Shown one piece after another: positions 35,547-46,289 of a stretch of DNA of 64,000 nt (the first letter of the stretch is position 1; each line of letters begins with the position of its first letter). Origin of the DNA: Conus ventricosus. Taxonomy: Eukaryota > Mollusca > Gastropoda > Neogastropoda > Conidae. The DNA is taken from contig CM031622.1 in NCBI GenBank assembly GCA_018398815.1, positions 16,266,104-16,330,103 of the forward strand. Reading direction: 5' to 3'. The position numbers and the translations under genes are program-made. The notes under the pieces were generated by a model. That model ran no database searches and had not been told where the DNA came from. It worked only from the letters and a program-made list of their open reading frames with translations.

Positions 35547-38060
35547 CCCTTAAAAAAAAAATCACCCTTTAAATTTTTTGTTTAGACCCATGGAAGACAT
35601 TAAACTTTCCTTTTTACGTTAAACGAGCGGAATTGCCCTTTCTTTCTTGAGCGTTCCTTCCCCGGTTTTAGATGAAAACCTTAAACAATTTTTGGGAAAC
35701 AATTTTCCCCAATTTGGTCTGAACATCCTGCTAAGGTATTTCAAAACCCTGTGTGGACTATGGTTTCTTTCCCCTTTTTGGCGAAAAACACTCTTTTTTC
35801 CAAATTTCCCAAACCCGGAAAGGTTTTTTCTTAAACATTAAAATACCCTCCCATTTGCTTTTGGGCTGTGTTTGTAAATTGATGGAGAAAAAAAATGGGC
35901 AAAGCTAGGGGTCATGTGGGAAAAATTTTAAAAAACCCATGGGATTTTGGCGAAAGAAAAGTGTGGTTTCCGCAAATCGGAAATACCCTTGACATTGGGT
36001 TCGTTGGGAAAATTTCACTTTTGGAACGCCTTTTTTTAACCGGGAAACATGCGTGGCAAATTTTTTTTGACTTTGGGAAAGGGTACGATACCACTGGAAG
36101 TGGGGATACTTTTGATCTCCCGATCTGGGGTTTTTGGGTTTTTTCCCCTTTTTATTTTAAAATTTTTTTGGCCGAACCCCAAAAGTTTCAGGCCGGGTTT
36201 GGGCCCCCTCTCTCTGATGTCCAAAGAGAAAGGGTTGGGTGTTCCACAGGGGGAAACCTACCCGTCTCCTGCCCTCTTTTGTATAAGATCAAAAACATTG
36301 TGAAATCAGTTTTAGGGTTTTAGCGCTCCTTTTTTTGTGGATGATTTGCCCGTTACGAAATGGAAGCCCGGTACCGGGGTGTCCAGCGCGGCCCGCTTTG
36401 CGTTTTAAAAAATTTCCCCCCCGTGGGGGGGATAACAACGGGGTTTTACCTTTTCTGGGTTTTAAAGACAAAGTGTTTAATTCCATAATTTCCGTTTTTT
36501 TTTTTTCCAGATCCTGAAAATTTAAATCGGAAAATCTTCCCCTTCGCTGTTAAAAAGGCCAAAATTTTGGGAGTTTTTTTTGACAGAAAAATTAAAATTT
36601 TTCAGCCCTATTTAAAACCCCAAAAATTTCTTGCCGAAAGCACTGTTTTATTTTGCGGGGCTTAGTGCAACCGATGGGGCGTGATAAAAAAAACTTTGTT
36701 GCACCCCTACGAAACCCTGGTCCCTTCCAAACTGGGACTTCGGTTGTGTGGGGTAAAGGCTCCCCAAGATGTCTTACCTAAACCCTTTTGGGCCCCAACC
36801 ACCATAAGGGCTTCGTTTTCTGTATTGGAGGTTCCGCACCACCCTGGTACAGCCCGTACGCAGAGGCAGGTGAACCCTTTACTGTCCAAAACCCCAGGGT
36901 TTAAATGTCTTTTTAATTTTTTTTTTTTAAAAAATCCGACTGTTCCGAACCTAAAAAAAACCCGCTATGACTGTTTCTTTGAAACCCCCCGTTTCCAAAA
37001 TAAGTTTTAAAAAAAACCCCAAAAGTTTTCCGCCCTTTGGTCTTCGTTTGCAGCCTCCGTGCGGAATTTCAGGTCAGAATGGGGTTTGTTTCCCATTTTT
37101 CCAAATTTTCCCGGGTCAACCTCAGGGGCCTTTTTTCCCCCCCCCCCCCCCCCCCCCGAGATTCGTTTCGTTTTGCGCTTTTGGGAAAGAGTCTACCGGT
37201 TCTGGGTACAGGGATTGTATGCTGACCCTGTTCGAAATTTCCCTTTTATTTAAAAAGTTTTTTACTGACGGTTCCCAAGTTTGGGGATGGAGTGGCCTGT
37301 GAGCCTACTGCCCCGGGGTTTTTTTTCAGATACTGTTGGAAATATACTTTTAGTGCTTCTGTTATTCTGCTGAAATTTGCTCTGGGGTTTTGGTTTGAGT
37401 TATCTCCTTTTTTCAAAGAGGGACTTCTGGTTTGTCGGATTTTGCTTTCGCTTTGGAAGCCATAGCGGGCCCCAACCTTCGATCCCGAAATTTTTGGGAT
37501 TTCTTTGAAAATTTTTGCAAGTTTAAAGGGACGGTTAAAACATTACTTTGCTTGGGTTCCCGGTTTATGTTTGGCTCAGCGGGGAACGAATTTGGGTTTA
37601 TTTGTTTTTTGCCAAGAAAGCCACAAGAGGAAAAATGTCCAAATTTTATATGCCCGGGTCAGTTTTGAAACCCAAAAATTAAAGATTATGTGAAAAGGGC
37701 CCCTGGGAGGAGGATTGGGAAAACCAGCGGTAACAAAAACTTTCGATCCCTCCAAACCTTTTGGATTCCTCCATCTACGTGGGTGGTTGGGGGGTTTTAA
37801 GAGGGAAAAGGTTCTGTTTCCGGTTTCCCCCAAAGGGGCCTTGGGATTTTTTTCCCCTGCCCACCCTTTTTTTAAAAAGTGAAGAAGCTCCTGGTGCTTT
37901 CCCTTTATGGGGCCCCCCAATGAAACATGTTTTTTTGAGTGTTGGGACTTGCACGTTTTGGCACCCAAAAATTTTACGGGGAAATCCAGAAGATCCCCGT
38001 TCAGGGGTGTTTCCCCCCTGATGTGATCCTTGAGTTTTTGAGAGGATTAACATTTTTCTT
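35547..38060 (+). pseudogene. LINE ORF2 3' part (RT, RNase H, C-terminus), copy A
   Basis: Counterpart of 51,027-53,523. The RT active site is still legible as TTTGTGGATGATTTG (FVDDL) near 36,336. The RNase H block VLSDSLSALEAIAG is recognisable around 37,432-37,475 (SDFAFALEAIAGPNL). The C-terminal HVFLS and DVIL pieces occur near 37,930-38,030. Frames are broken throughout by A, T and G run changes. Confidence 0.65.
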
Positions 38061-38280
38061 TGATTTTAAAATTTTTTTTCGGAAGAAAGATTTTTTTAAA
38101 GAAGTTTCTGGTGCGTTTTAGATGTTTTCTTTTTCTGGATGTGTGAAAGGTTTTTTTTTTTTTTTTTTTTTTTTTCAAATGATGGTGAGTTGATTTTAAG
38201 TTGGGGGGAAACCCCGTTTTGGCCCTTTTCGGTTTGGCTGGGCTATAAAGAAAATTAAAACTGTTTGAATTACTGTACAC

Positions 38281-38282
38281 AC

Positions 38283-38351
<69 letters not shown>

Positions 38352-38393
38352 CACTGCCACCCCACCACCACCACCACCACCACCACCACCACA
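38281..38393. repeat. (CA)n and (ACC)n microsatellites
   Basis: A nearly pure CA run of over 30 units (38,281-38,348) is followed by about 10 ACC units (38,362-38,391). In unit A the same place (22,610-22,710) holds a shorter, disrupted CA tract with C-runs. Confidence 0.95.
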
Positions 38394-38475
38394 CAGCAGA
38401 TTGAGAGCACAAAAGAACCATGGGAGAGAGATGAGAGGATTAAAGGAGGTTCCTGTGCAATTTTAGACACTGTGC

Positions 38476-38718
38476 TTGTCCAGGTCAGTCACATTTGCTG
38501 TGGGCTCTGCTGCCATGGAAGTGGACTGCATGCAGATGTTCCAGCAGGTCCTCCACTTCAAGGACAGACTGGCCAAGCTGTTTGCTGACATGGGTGTGTA
38601 CTGTTATGTCATCAGGAGGCCTCAAGCTGGTTTTGGAATGAGGCTGTCTACAGATAGACTGAAATTAGTGAAAATGGTCAAATGCTTAGTCTATAAGACT
38701 AAACTAATTCACAGATAG
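38476..38718 (+). CDS. Weak candidate host exon, unrecognised
   Basis: An open frame of 80 codons contains AMEVDCMQMFQQVLHFKDRL and AKLFADMGVYCYV, amphipathic and gene-like in composition, unlike the surrounding repeats. The preceding bases include CTGTGCTTGTCCAG and ATGTTCCAGCAG, plausible acceptors, and GTGTGT or GTATG-like donors follow. After about residue 60 the frame enters the 'tagtctaaaagac' tandem repeat, so that part is not coding. Unit A carries the same segment in broken form (22,820-23,010). I do not recognise a family. It may be the edge of another old element. Confidence 0.2.
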   Translation: MSRSVTFAVGSAAMEVDCMQMFQQVLHFKDRLAKLFADMGVYCYVIRRPQAGFGMRLSTDRLKLVKMVKCLVYKTKLIHR

Positions 38719-38762
38719 ACTAAATGGTCAAATGCTTAGTCTAAAAGACTAAACTAATTCAC
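38651..38762 (+). repeat. Tandem duplication, unit about 50-60 bp
   Basis: Two units share AATGGTCAAATGCTTAGTCT, AAGACTAAACTAATTCAC and 'acagatagact'. The degraded pair is visible in unit A at about 22,984-23,090. Confidence 0.8.
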
Positions 38763-39535
38763 ACTAATCACAGTCATTTAGCTGTTTCTTTTGTGTGTGT
38801 ATGTTTGTGACTGCTTTATACAATTTGTATGCTTACAGACTTTGTCTTGTTTGTGTAAATGTTTTAAATAACCAAACCTTTCATTACCACAGTATAATGA
38901 GTAATATCTTTAAAAAAGACCTGTTAAAACTGGTTCTTTAATGTCAAGAGTGGATGTTTGTTTTTGGATGGAAGTAAAGTACAGTCAAACATGTTCCAGA
39001 AAAAGCACAAGCCTTTAACCCCTTTACTGCCACAGTATAATAGCACATTTGAAAATCTGTATGCCGTGGTAAAATTTAGCTTTTGTTGTTATGCATTTGT
39101 CTACAATGTCCTGTCAAAATGACTTGATTATGTTGATAATTAGTATATCAGAAATTGACATAATTATAAAAATTTTACCAAAATAACAGTTGTCGAGTAT
39201 ACACAAACACACTGCGCCAAATAGAATGAGTCAAAACACTGACAAAAGTGGTCTTGCTATTTATTCAACATCAGCACTAACACATGACAGTCATATAAAT
39301 CCCAAGGAATCTTGTTCTTGATGATAATCTGCTCATAATTGCGGGTACTATTTTTAGGTAAAAAGGGGCATAATCATGCTTTTCACGGTATGTTCACTAA
39401 CATCTGCATTACTCATCCATTTATTGAGTAATTTGTTAGATTTTTTGTGGATTACTTCCTTATACCCTTGTCTACAATTTCACATCATTCTAACTTTATT
39501 TTTGTTCTAAACTTTATTTTGTGGGTAATAATGAT

Positions 39536-39776
39536 GGTTCACACCAATAACACATGATAAAACAGTTTTTGTTTTGTTTTCAGTTTGAGAGTTTTTACAA
39601 AATTCACCACATAAAAGCCCACTAAACACAGCAAAAATACCTTTTGGTGTTTGCTCAACAACATTAATACAAACCCCTGGGATTATATTGTTGTCAATAA
39701 ATGTCCCTCTGTGTAACAATCTGTATGTTACTGGGGGTAGCCCAATTCTACTAGAAAGGGGCATAATTTTACTAAG
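39536..39776 (+). repeat. Dispersed 240-bp host repeat, intact copy R1
   Basis: Starts 'ggttcacaccaataacac', contains 'cataaaagcccactaaacacag' and 'cttttggtgtttgctcaacaac', and ends 'gaaaggggcataattttacta'. A second copy (R2) begins at 40,228 and is split into three pieces (40,228-40,285, 53,715-53,826 and 56,632-56,722) by two later insertions. That makes it a useful empty-site reference for both. Confidence 0.8.
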
Positions 39777-40227
39777 TAAAAGTAAGCCTCCTAACAACAT
39801 AATTCGGTCACTTTTGTTGTCTGCTGAGACCACAGCTTTCGTTTTCAGTTGCCCGAATTTTCTACTTTGAGCCATGTGATGTCACGATGACGCTTTTCAT
39901 TTTCCCGGCAGGAGAGAGGCATTTCCGCGAAGCCTTTGTTTCCAACATGTCTCTCGAAGCGTGGTTAACGAAATCATTGTCGCAAAAGCGAAAAAAAGCA
40001 TAGCAGAGGAGCAAGATCGAGAACGGATACAATTTTTGATGTTTATTTTGTTGTTTTTATTGTGACAATGTGTCTGTGACAATTGCAGTGCGCGTGCAGG
40101 GATGCAATTTTTTTTAACGTATATTTTGTTGTTTTTATTATGGTGTATGGACCCCTTAATGTTAGCCTGGGACTTCTTAAAAATCTGATGAAGGGTCCCT
40201 GGGACCGGAAAGATTTTCACCCCAGCA
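39777..40227. other. Non-coding spacer with a small internal duplication
   Basis: No gene recognised. A near-duplicate block of about 75 bp ('ttttgttgtttttatt...gcagggatgcaattttt') repeats at 40,035-40,065 and 40,110-40,140. The corresponding degraded stretch in unit A is 24,215-24,620. Confidence 0.5.
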
Positions 40228-40333
40228 GAAGCCCTGGTTCACACTAATAACATATGATAAAACAGTTTTTGTTTTGTTTTCAGTTACTCCAAGGTGGGTG
40301 GGTAAGGGAGAGATGAAACATCATAACATTATA

Positions 40334-41641
40334 ATGGCTTTTTCAAAAAACATCCCCCCCAAGAAGAAAGGAAGGCAGCTTCCCCTATTTCAGGGGATTT
40401 TGATACTGACAGTGATTCCGATACAGAGGTTAGACAGAGGACAGGTTTCTGGGCTTCCTGGCTCGTGATGGAAGGGACGGAGCAGGAAAGACCCCTTTCA
40501 GCTCTGAGCCCTTTTGCTATCCAAAAGGGCTTTCAAGGTATAGCAGGTGACCCTCGGTCCATCAAGAGGTTGAGGATGGCTCGTTTCTTATTCAATGTAG
40601 ATCACAAAAACAATCTGAACAGCTGCTGAGGGCAACAAAACTTGTGGACAGGGAGATCAAGGTGATCCCCACAAACAGTTGAATTCGTCGAAAGGTGTGA
40701 TATGCTGCCGCGATTTATCAGGTGTCTCAGAGGCAGAGATCAAACGGAGCTGGCGTCCCAGGGTGTGGGCGGAGGTGCGCAGGGTGACAGTAAGAAAGGT
40801 GCAGAGAGAGTGGCCACCAACACCCTCTTTCTGACATTTTTGCAACCCTGTGCTGCCTCCGGTCTATCAAAGTTGGTTACCTGAATGTTCGTGTTCAGCT
40901 GTATGTGCCGTCCCGTTGAGGTGCTTCAGATGCCAGAGGTTTGGCCATGTCAGAGACCGCTGTTCTGGGCAAGAGGTGTGCGGTGTTTGCTGCAAGGCGA
41001 CCATGATGGGCGTGTAAAGATCCGGCACATTGTGCTAACTGCGGGTGGCGACCATCCCTCCTCTTCAAGAAACTGTCCTCTTTGGATTCAAGAATCCGCA
41101 ATCCAAAGAATAAAAACTGAAAAGAAAATTTCCTTTTTTGAGGCCCGCAAACAGGTTGTGGGCAGTCAGACGCCGACAGCCTCTTCCTATGCTTCGGCCG
41201 TAAAGAAAGTTCCCACAGTTCCTACTCGGTCAGTCTGCTGCCAGACTGATGAATTCATGTTTTCGAAGACATTACAAGGTAGAATTGTCAATCCTGGTGG
41301 TAGCAGGTCCACCACCTCCCAACCCAAAGTGAATGCCCAAAGTGGAGGCAAAAAATCCGCCACCCTCAGACTGCCCAGCAGTCTACAACATCTGCTGCTG
41401 GGCAGATTAAAAAACCAGCACCCCTACCTCGAATCCTCTGTCCAGTGCCCGTGCGGGCAATGGAGTTCAATCCAGTGTGGAGATGGTGGAGATGAGGAAG
41501 AAGCCTCCACCGTCTCCCAAATCCAGACCTTCTTCACCTGTTGGCAAGCCTGCCAGCAGGTCTGAAGACCAACAAAGTCCAGTGAAATTAAGCAACAAAT
41601 TTACACCTTTAGAAGCAGATGTTGATGAGGAGATGACCTGA
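40334..41641 (+). pseudogene. LINE ORF1, nucleic-acid-binding zinc-knuckle protein
   Basis: ORF1 proteins of I-type LINEs bind element RNA. This one starts at ATG 40,334 (MAFSKNIPPKKKGRQLP, conserved at 59,413 in copy C) and ends at TGA 41,639-41,641 (DVDEEMT), about 435 residues if frames are joined. A CCHC knuckle, CFRCQRFGHVRDRC, lies at about 40,922-40,963, followed by CGVCC. A final knuckle-like GGDHPSSSRNCPLW precedes IKTEKKISFFEARK. The C-terminal third is Ser/Pro/Thr-rich. Frameshifts occur near 40,410, 40,640, 40,850 and 41,010 (the last around CKAT/GDHDG), so it is not translatable. It lies 26 bp upstream of the ORF2 ATG. Confidence 0.75.
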
Positions 41642-41667
41642 TCTCTCTCCTTTTCGCCCTCTGCACC

Positions 41668-42921
41668 ATGGATAGTACAGTATTCCATTGGAATATCCGT
41701 GGTCTAAATTCCAACTTCGAGGAGCTGCAGCTTCTGTGTCAATCTATAAAACCTTCCGTCGTGGCTCTTCAGGAAACTCAAATTCAAAGCCAGAAGCCCT
41801 TCACTTTTTCTGGCTTTAATATTCTTTCAAAACCTGCACAACCATCCACGTTGGGACTGTCGGGCGGTGTTGCCCTTCTCCTACACAAAACTCTGCTGTA
41901 TAGTCCTGTTGCTCTGTCTACCTCCCTTCAAGCTGTAGCTGCGAGAGTCACTCTCCACAAGACTGTGACAATCTGTTCCCTTTATCTACCTCCTTCAGTC
42001 CCCGGTTTGTCGTCAGGACCTTGTCAGTCTGATAAGAGAACTTCCTCGACCTTTTTTGCTGTTGGGTGACTTTAACGGTCACAATCCTCTTTGGGGTAGT
42101 GTCAGTACGTCATCCAGAGGTCTGCTAATTGAGGATGTCCTTTCGGATTTGGATTTGTGTTGTCTGAACGACGGATCTGCAACTTACCTCCATTCTTCCC
42201 CAGGTTCACTTTCGTGTTTAGATTTGTCGGTTTGTGACCCTCGCTGGTCCTGGACTATGAGTGGTCTGTCCATGACGATCTGCACGGAAGTGACCATTTC
42301 CCCGTCCTTCTACAACCTGTCATAACTGAACACGTCTCTGTCTCTCAACATCTAAATTGTAAGAAAGCAAACTGGGATCTATTTGCAGCCACTATTTCTA
42401 AGGATAAAGGAATTCCAGGACACTGATTTTCTTAAGAGTCCGGACCCAGCAGAATCACTGACTAACACTGTGATCAAGTGTGCTAAAGCTTGTATACCAG
42501 TGTTTTTCCGATAAACTTCAAATGCCAAAAACACCCTGGTTTGATTCAGACTGCCAACAAATTTCCAAAGTCCGAAAACGGGCTCAGCGTCAGGTGTACC
42601 AACGACCTTCGGGTCCCAACGCTCGAGCCCATCAGAAACTCCGTGCCAAATCGAGACACACTTTTAAAATCAGTAAACGTCGGTCCTGGAGAAGCTTCTG
42701 CTCCAGGCTGACATCGAAAACTTCCAAGAAAAAAGTGTGGAATATCATTAAGAAAATCAAAGGGAAGAACACCTGTCCCACTGTGAACCATCTCAAGTTT
42801 TCAGATTCTTTAATAACGGAGAAGAAAGCAGTTGCTAATCTGCTGGCTTCAACCATTGAAAAGAATTCTTCCTCTTCTAACAAATCAGCCACTTTTGTCA
42901 AAAATAAAGCCCTTAAAGAAA
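41668..42921 (+). pseudogene. LINE ORF2 5' part: APE-type endonuclease and linker
   Basis: ORF2 starts at ATG 41,668 (MDSTVFHWNIRGLNSNFEEL). The apurinic-type endonuclease nicks target DNA to prime reverse transcription. Visible catalytic blocks are HWNIRGL (Asn), VALQETQ (Glu), LLGDFNGHNPLWG (Asp/Asn, second frame from 42,053), SCLDLSV (Asp), and HGSDHFPVLL at about 42,278-42,310 (Ser-Asp-His, third frame). Frameshifts near 42,045, 42,250 and 42,340 break it. A basic linker of 140 residues (TPWFDSDCQ, VWNIIKKIKGKN) leads to the RT and is cut after KNKALKE at 42,921 by the Penelope-like insertion. The RT resumes at 51,027. Confidence 0.85.
42911..42921. repeat. Left target-site duplication CCTTAAAGAAA
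   Basis: The 11-mer CCTTAAAGAAA here recurs at 51,027-51,037, on either side of the Penelope-like insertion. Copy C has it once (ccttaaaaaaaa at about 61,853), followed by the 'atcacc' that is found after the right copy here. It therefore marks the integration point. Confidence 0.85.
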
Positions 42922-43020
42922 CAAGGAAGAAACAAAAGTTGACTGCAGGATTCGTTGCAAAATGAAAAAATAATAAAGTTTATAAAAACCTTTTGGTGGT
43001 AGTTGAATCCATTAGTGAGA

Positions 43021-43063
43021 AGACTGACGTTTCAAGCCATAGGCCCGTTGTCAAAGTGAAAAG
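43021..43063 (-). ncRNA. Hammerhead-ribozyme-like core, left outer 3' UTR
   Basis: Read on the minus strand the segment gives CTTTGACAACGGGCCTATGG then CTTGAAACGTCAGTCT. A G-C hairpin GGGCC-TAT-GGCTT is flanked by TTGACAA on the left and GAAAC-GTC on the right, the layout of a hammerhead core (CUGAUGA, stem II, GAAA, then the GUC cleavage triplet). Hammerhead motifs are reported in Penelope-like terminal repeats. The left box deviates (UUGACAA), so activity is doubtful. Confidence 0.35.
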
Positions 43064-43399
43064 AAGAGGACAGTGTAGACAGGAAAGCCTATGTGAGAAT
43101 TGGGTGAGAACATTTCATTTAATGATTAAGTTGGACCAGAATAAAGTCACTGATCACTGTTCAGGTGTATTGAGCTCACACAGACACACTGCAGTTCACA
43201 CAAAGACACCAACACACATGCCCCCCCCCCCCCTTTCTTCTTCCCCCCCCTTCTTAAAACCCCCACTAAGCCTATACTCACCACAAGACAACAACACTCC
43301 CTGTCACCCTAACAAAAGGAGGGGAATATTTGGAAATATTCATTTTAGCCTACTGAATAGAAATGATAAACAGAGGCTAATGAAGGACTGGGACAGAGA

Positions 43400-45660
43400 A
43401 GATTAAGGCAGAAGGGCCATGGCTCAGAATAGACGTCAGTGACTCTGTTGTTCATCCTGCTGGCATGTGTGGTGCACAAGCGGCAGATGACAAGAGTTCT
43501 CCATGTGATTTCGGTAAACAAGGTCATGAGGTTCTGCATCACTGCTGATTCTCGAATGGACTTGTAGCTGTGAATGTGGAAACCTACATAAATGTTGGGC
43601 GACTGGGTTGTTGTTAGCCCTGCTTATTCGACCTCAGTTGCTCTGAAAAGCGGTCGGCCAATGTGCGGTAGGTCTACCCAATTATGCAAGCTTGGAGCAG
43701 AGGGTGCACGGTCAAGATTGTACACTTAGTCTAGAACTGGCAGTTTAATACTGGAACCTCACAGTGAATGTGCCAGTGAGGTCACAGATGTAGCTGAAGT
43801 GTCTATGAATGGGCACGTCTTGCGTTTTGTCCCCACAAGGTCTGCACCCTGGTGTGGTTGTCTGGGTGGCCCTGCGGGTCTAAGCTTGGACAGCCACAAG
43901 AATGTAACGCAGGTTCTTGTCCCTCTGAAAAGCAATCCAGGGGTGGCTTGGAAAAGTTTTGGTTTGAGGTCTGGGTCTTGTTGGAGGTGACTAAAGTTTT
44001 CAATTTGGATTTATGCAGGACTGGAGGTTGTGAGGATGGTAATGGGATGAATAACAACAGCGAGATCCTAATCCTCTCCCGTTGCATTTTGGTCTAAGGG
44101 CTTCATGTGCGGCTGGTTATGAGGCATGCTCGCTCATGTGACTGTCTGCACAATATCCTCTGGGTTAATGGAGAGGCATGTAGTTGGTGGTCATAATCTG
44201 TGCCTCATTCTCAAAGTCCTGACTCTATACTGCAAATGAGCCTGTGCCTTTGGAACTGTGAATGTGGATATATGTTCTGGTGGAGGATGGGTGGTGGAGT
44301 TGTACAGGAGTTATGCATGTGAGTCACGTGGGCTTGAGAAGACGGTGGTGGAGAGTTTGGATACGGTATGGGTGGACAGAGATGGAAAGGTCCAGGAAGA
44401 GATAGATTTGGATGTATATTTCGTGGGTTGTATAGGGGGCAGGGTGGAAGTTTGTCATGTGTTGGATGAAGTTTAACAAGTATTCCCTTGGTCCCACGAC
44501 ACCACCAAGGCTGTCGTAATTATAACGTTTGTAAAGGTTGCCGGTTGTGTTCACTGGTGTATAGGATGTGTGCTTGCTCCTAAACGAAAGCCTACAAACA
44601 TGCATGCAAAGCTGGGGGGTCCCCATACTTTGTGCCCATGGAGACCCCTCTTGTCTGTGGTTGTGGCGGTCATCGAAGGCAATAGAGTTCAGGGTGAGAT
44701 CACTGTTTTCTTGCCTGGCGGAGAGATGGTAGGGATGGAAGGTGTTTGATGTCTCTCTTCTCCAATGTAGTGTTTAAGCGCAGCAATCCGTCACTATGGG
44801 GGATATCGTGTAATGTGGAAACAATATCCATCGTGTAAGATGTGTCTCTCCTACTGCTGTCTTCTGGGAACAGAGAAAACTCTACAGTTTAAGAGTGTAG
44901 TTGGTGTTTTTACGTCCGTGGGTTGAGTGAGCCACTAGGGTTGGAGTATCTGTCCCAGGACATCAGAAATGATGATGTGGGGCATGCGCATGCAGTAAAT
45001 GGGACGTCCAGGAGTGTCTATTTTGTGAATCTTGGGTATCAGGTTAGTTATAGATGTTTGGTTCTTTTGGTTCAATGTTGTTGGCATTATATGCATCTGT
45101 GAAGGATGTCCTTGGTTATGGCCGATTTTATTGTTTGTTTGGATCAGTGTGTTGTCAGACTTGATGTATGATTTCATAATTCTCTGTAGGAGTCCCTGTC
45201 ACCAATTGTCTCCTCGCGTCCTCCAATAAGAGAATCACTTCCGCCATTCTGTTATTGCCCTCCATTGTAGTGGTTTTGATGAACAACATACTGTCCGCTT
45301 TCTTCAAGATCTTTCAATGCTTCAAGTTCTGCAGTTGAGAGGTTGGAGTGTTGGAGTTGCCTGGGTTGCAGCTGAGCAATTCTTTTTTTGCAGGTGGCTA
45401 TGTAGATAGTCCTGAGCTGGAAATTCCCCCGGACTGGTGTACAGGAGCTTGGTTGTAGAGAAACTGTTTTGCCAGTCGTAGTGACGTGGTGGCAGGTGCG
45501 GAAGAGGATGTGCTTTCTGAAAAATGGGGAAGCTATACGGAAGTATGAGGTAAAAACCGTTGGGGCACAGAAAACAGAAACATGCATTCGGTTCGTGTCG
45601 GGTGACAGGGAGGGACATACTTCAAGCATCTCGACAGATCGCGGCGTTGCAGTCATCAGT
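43400..45660 (-). pseudogene. Penelope-like RT/GIY-YIG protein, left arm
   Basis: Penelope-like retroelements use an RT related to telomerase and a C-terminal GIY-YIG nuclease. On the minus strand the frame near 45,656-45,252 shows the upstream domain (VEMLEVCPSLSP, LSTAELEALKDLEESGQYVV). RT blocks follow: IKSDNTLIQTNNKIGHNQG, LIPKIHKIDTPGRPI (45,050-45,000) and GPREYLLNFIQHMTNFHPAP with FLDLSISVHP (44,520-44,370). The GIY-YIG region lies at about 43,830-43,430 and keeps a TYRTLADRFSE-like stretch in shifted frames. The PGRPI and LDLSIS blocks are diagnostic. More than ten frameshifts are visible. The arm continues to a 3' UTR ending at 42,922. Confidence 0.75.
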
Positions 45661-46289
45661 TGGTTTAAGTTGGTGGTTTGGAACTAAAGGTTGGGGTCAG
45701 AGTTGGGAGTCATGGGTGCAGGTGTTGAGTGGTTAGCGCATTGATGCACAGTCTTAGACTGTTGAGCGTTCCATTTTCTGTTGTTTAGTTTTGTTCATAG
45801 CTGTGTGTAGTCCTCTGTTGGTTCCTGAACAGTGCCTATATTGTATCGTGATGTTTGGTAATCTTGGGTTTAGGTGCTGTGATCTCATGTGGCTTATCAT
45901 GGTAAGACGCCTGTTGACTAACTGTGTGTAGGGATCGGATAGTTTCTGACATTATGCTTCATAGAAGACGTGGTGGGTGATCCTTGTGAGCTGCAGCACT
46001 ATCGGCCTATGTTCATCACGGGGTATAGGGCTTTTAAACTTGAATCCTGGGAACAAATCCTGTCGTTTGAAGGTGCGTAGAAAGAACTATGTGGTTGTTA
46101 ACGTGTCTTGGTGTGTGTAATATTGAGGTATGCCACACCGAACACATTGGGAATTGCTGGAAGTGTCCTTAGTTTGGCCAAAGCAGTTGACGAGATGACT
46201 GAAGAGGAAGAAGGAATTGATAAATGTGTTGGTAGAGGTAAAGGTTGGGTCGATGTACAAGGTAGCAGGTGAAATTATAAATTAACATA

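Larger units (their letters stand above)
22570..38255 (+). repeat. Tandem unit A: degraded copy of the 38,262-53,714 segment
   Basis: The whole block aligns in order with unit B. Anchors: 'gattgagagcac..aggagagagatgagagg' (22,721 versus 38,400), the 'atgcttagtctaaaagac' repeats (23,000 versus 38,680), 'gagccatg..gatgtcacgatgacg' (24,226 versus 39,871), ORF1 zinc knuckle (25,326 versus 40,918), ORF2 start (26,088 versus 41,668), left and right edges of the Penelope insertion (27,364/35,547 versus 42,921/51,027) and the 3' end 'ggctgggctataa' (38,235 versus 53,685). The same nested insertion at the same base shows that A and B are copies of one locus, not independent insertions. A differs from B mainly by neighbour-copying substitutions and lengthened homopolymers. 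Confidence 0.85.
24660..38255 (+). mobile_element. Nimb-like (I-superfamily) LINE, copy A, degraded and interrupted
   Basis: Corresponds to the element at 40,286-53,714. It starts just before ORF1 and ends at about 38,255, where 'ggctgggctataaagaaaatt' passes directly into the left edge of unit B without the (TCTTA)n tail and flank seen after copy B. ORF1, endonuclease, RT and RNase H remnants occur in the right order. Every domain is multiply frameshifted. Confidence 0.75.

Noticed and set aside
22570..38255. Unit A as an ancient, independently diverged element
   Set aside because: The same nested insertion at the same site and the neighbour-copying error pattern argue for a poor-quality copy of one locus.
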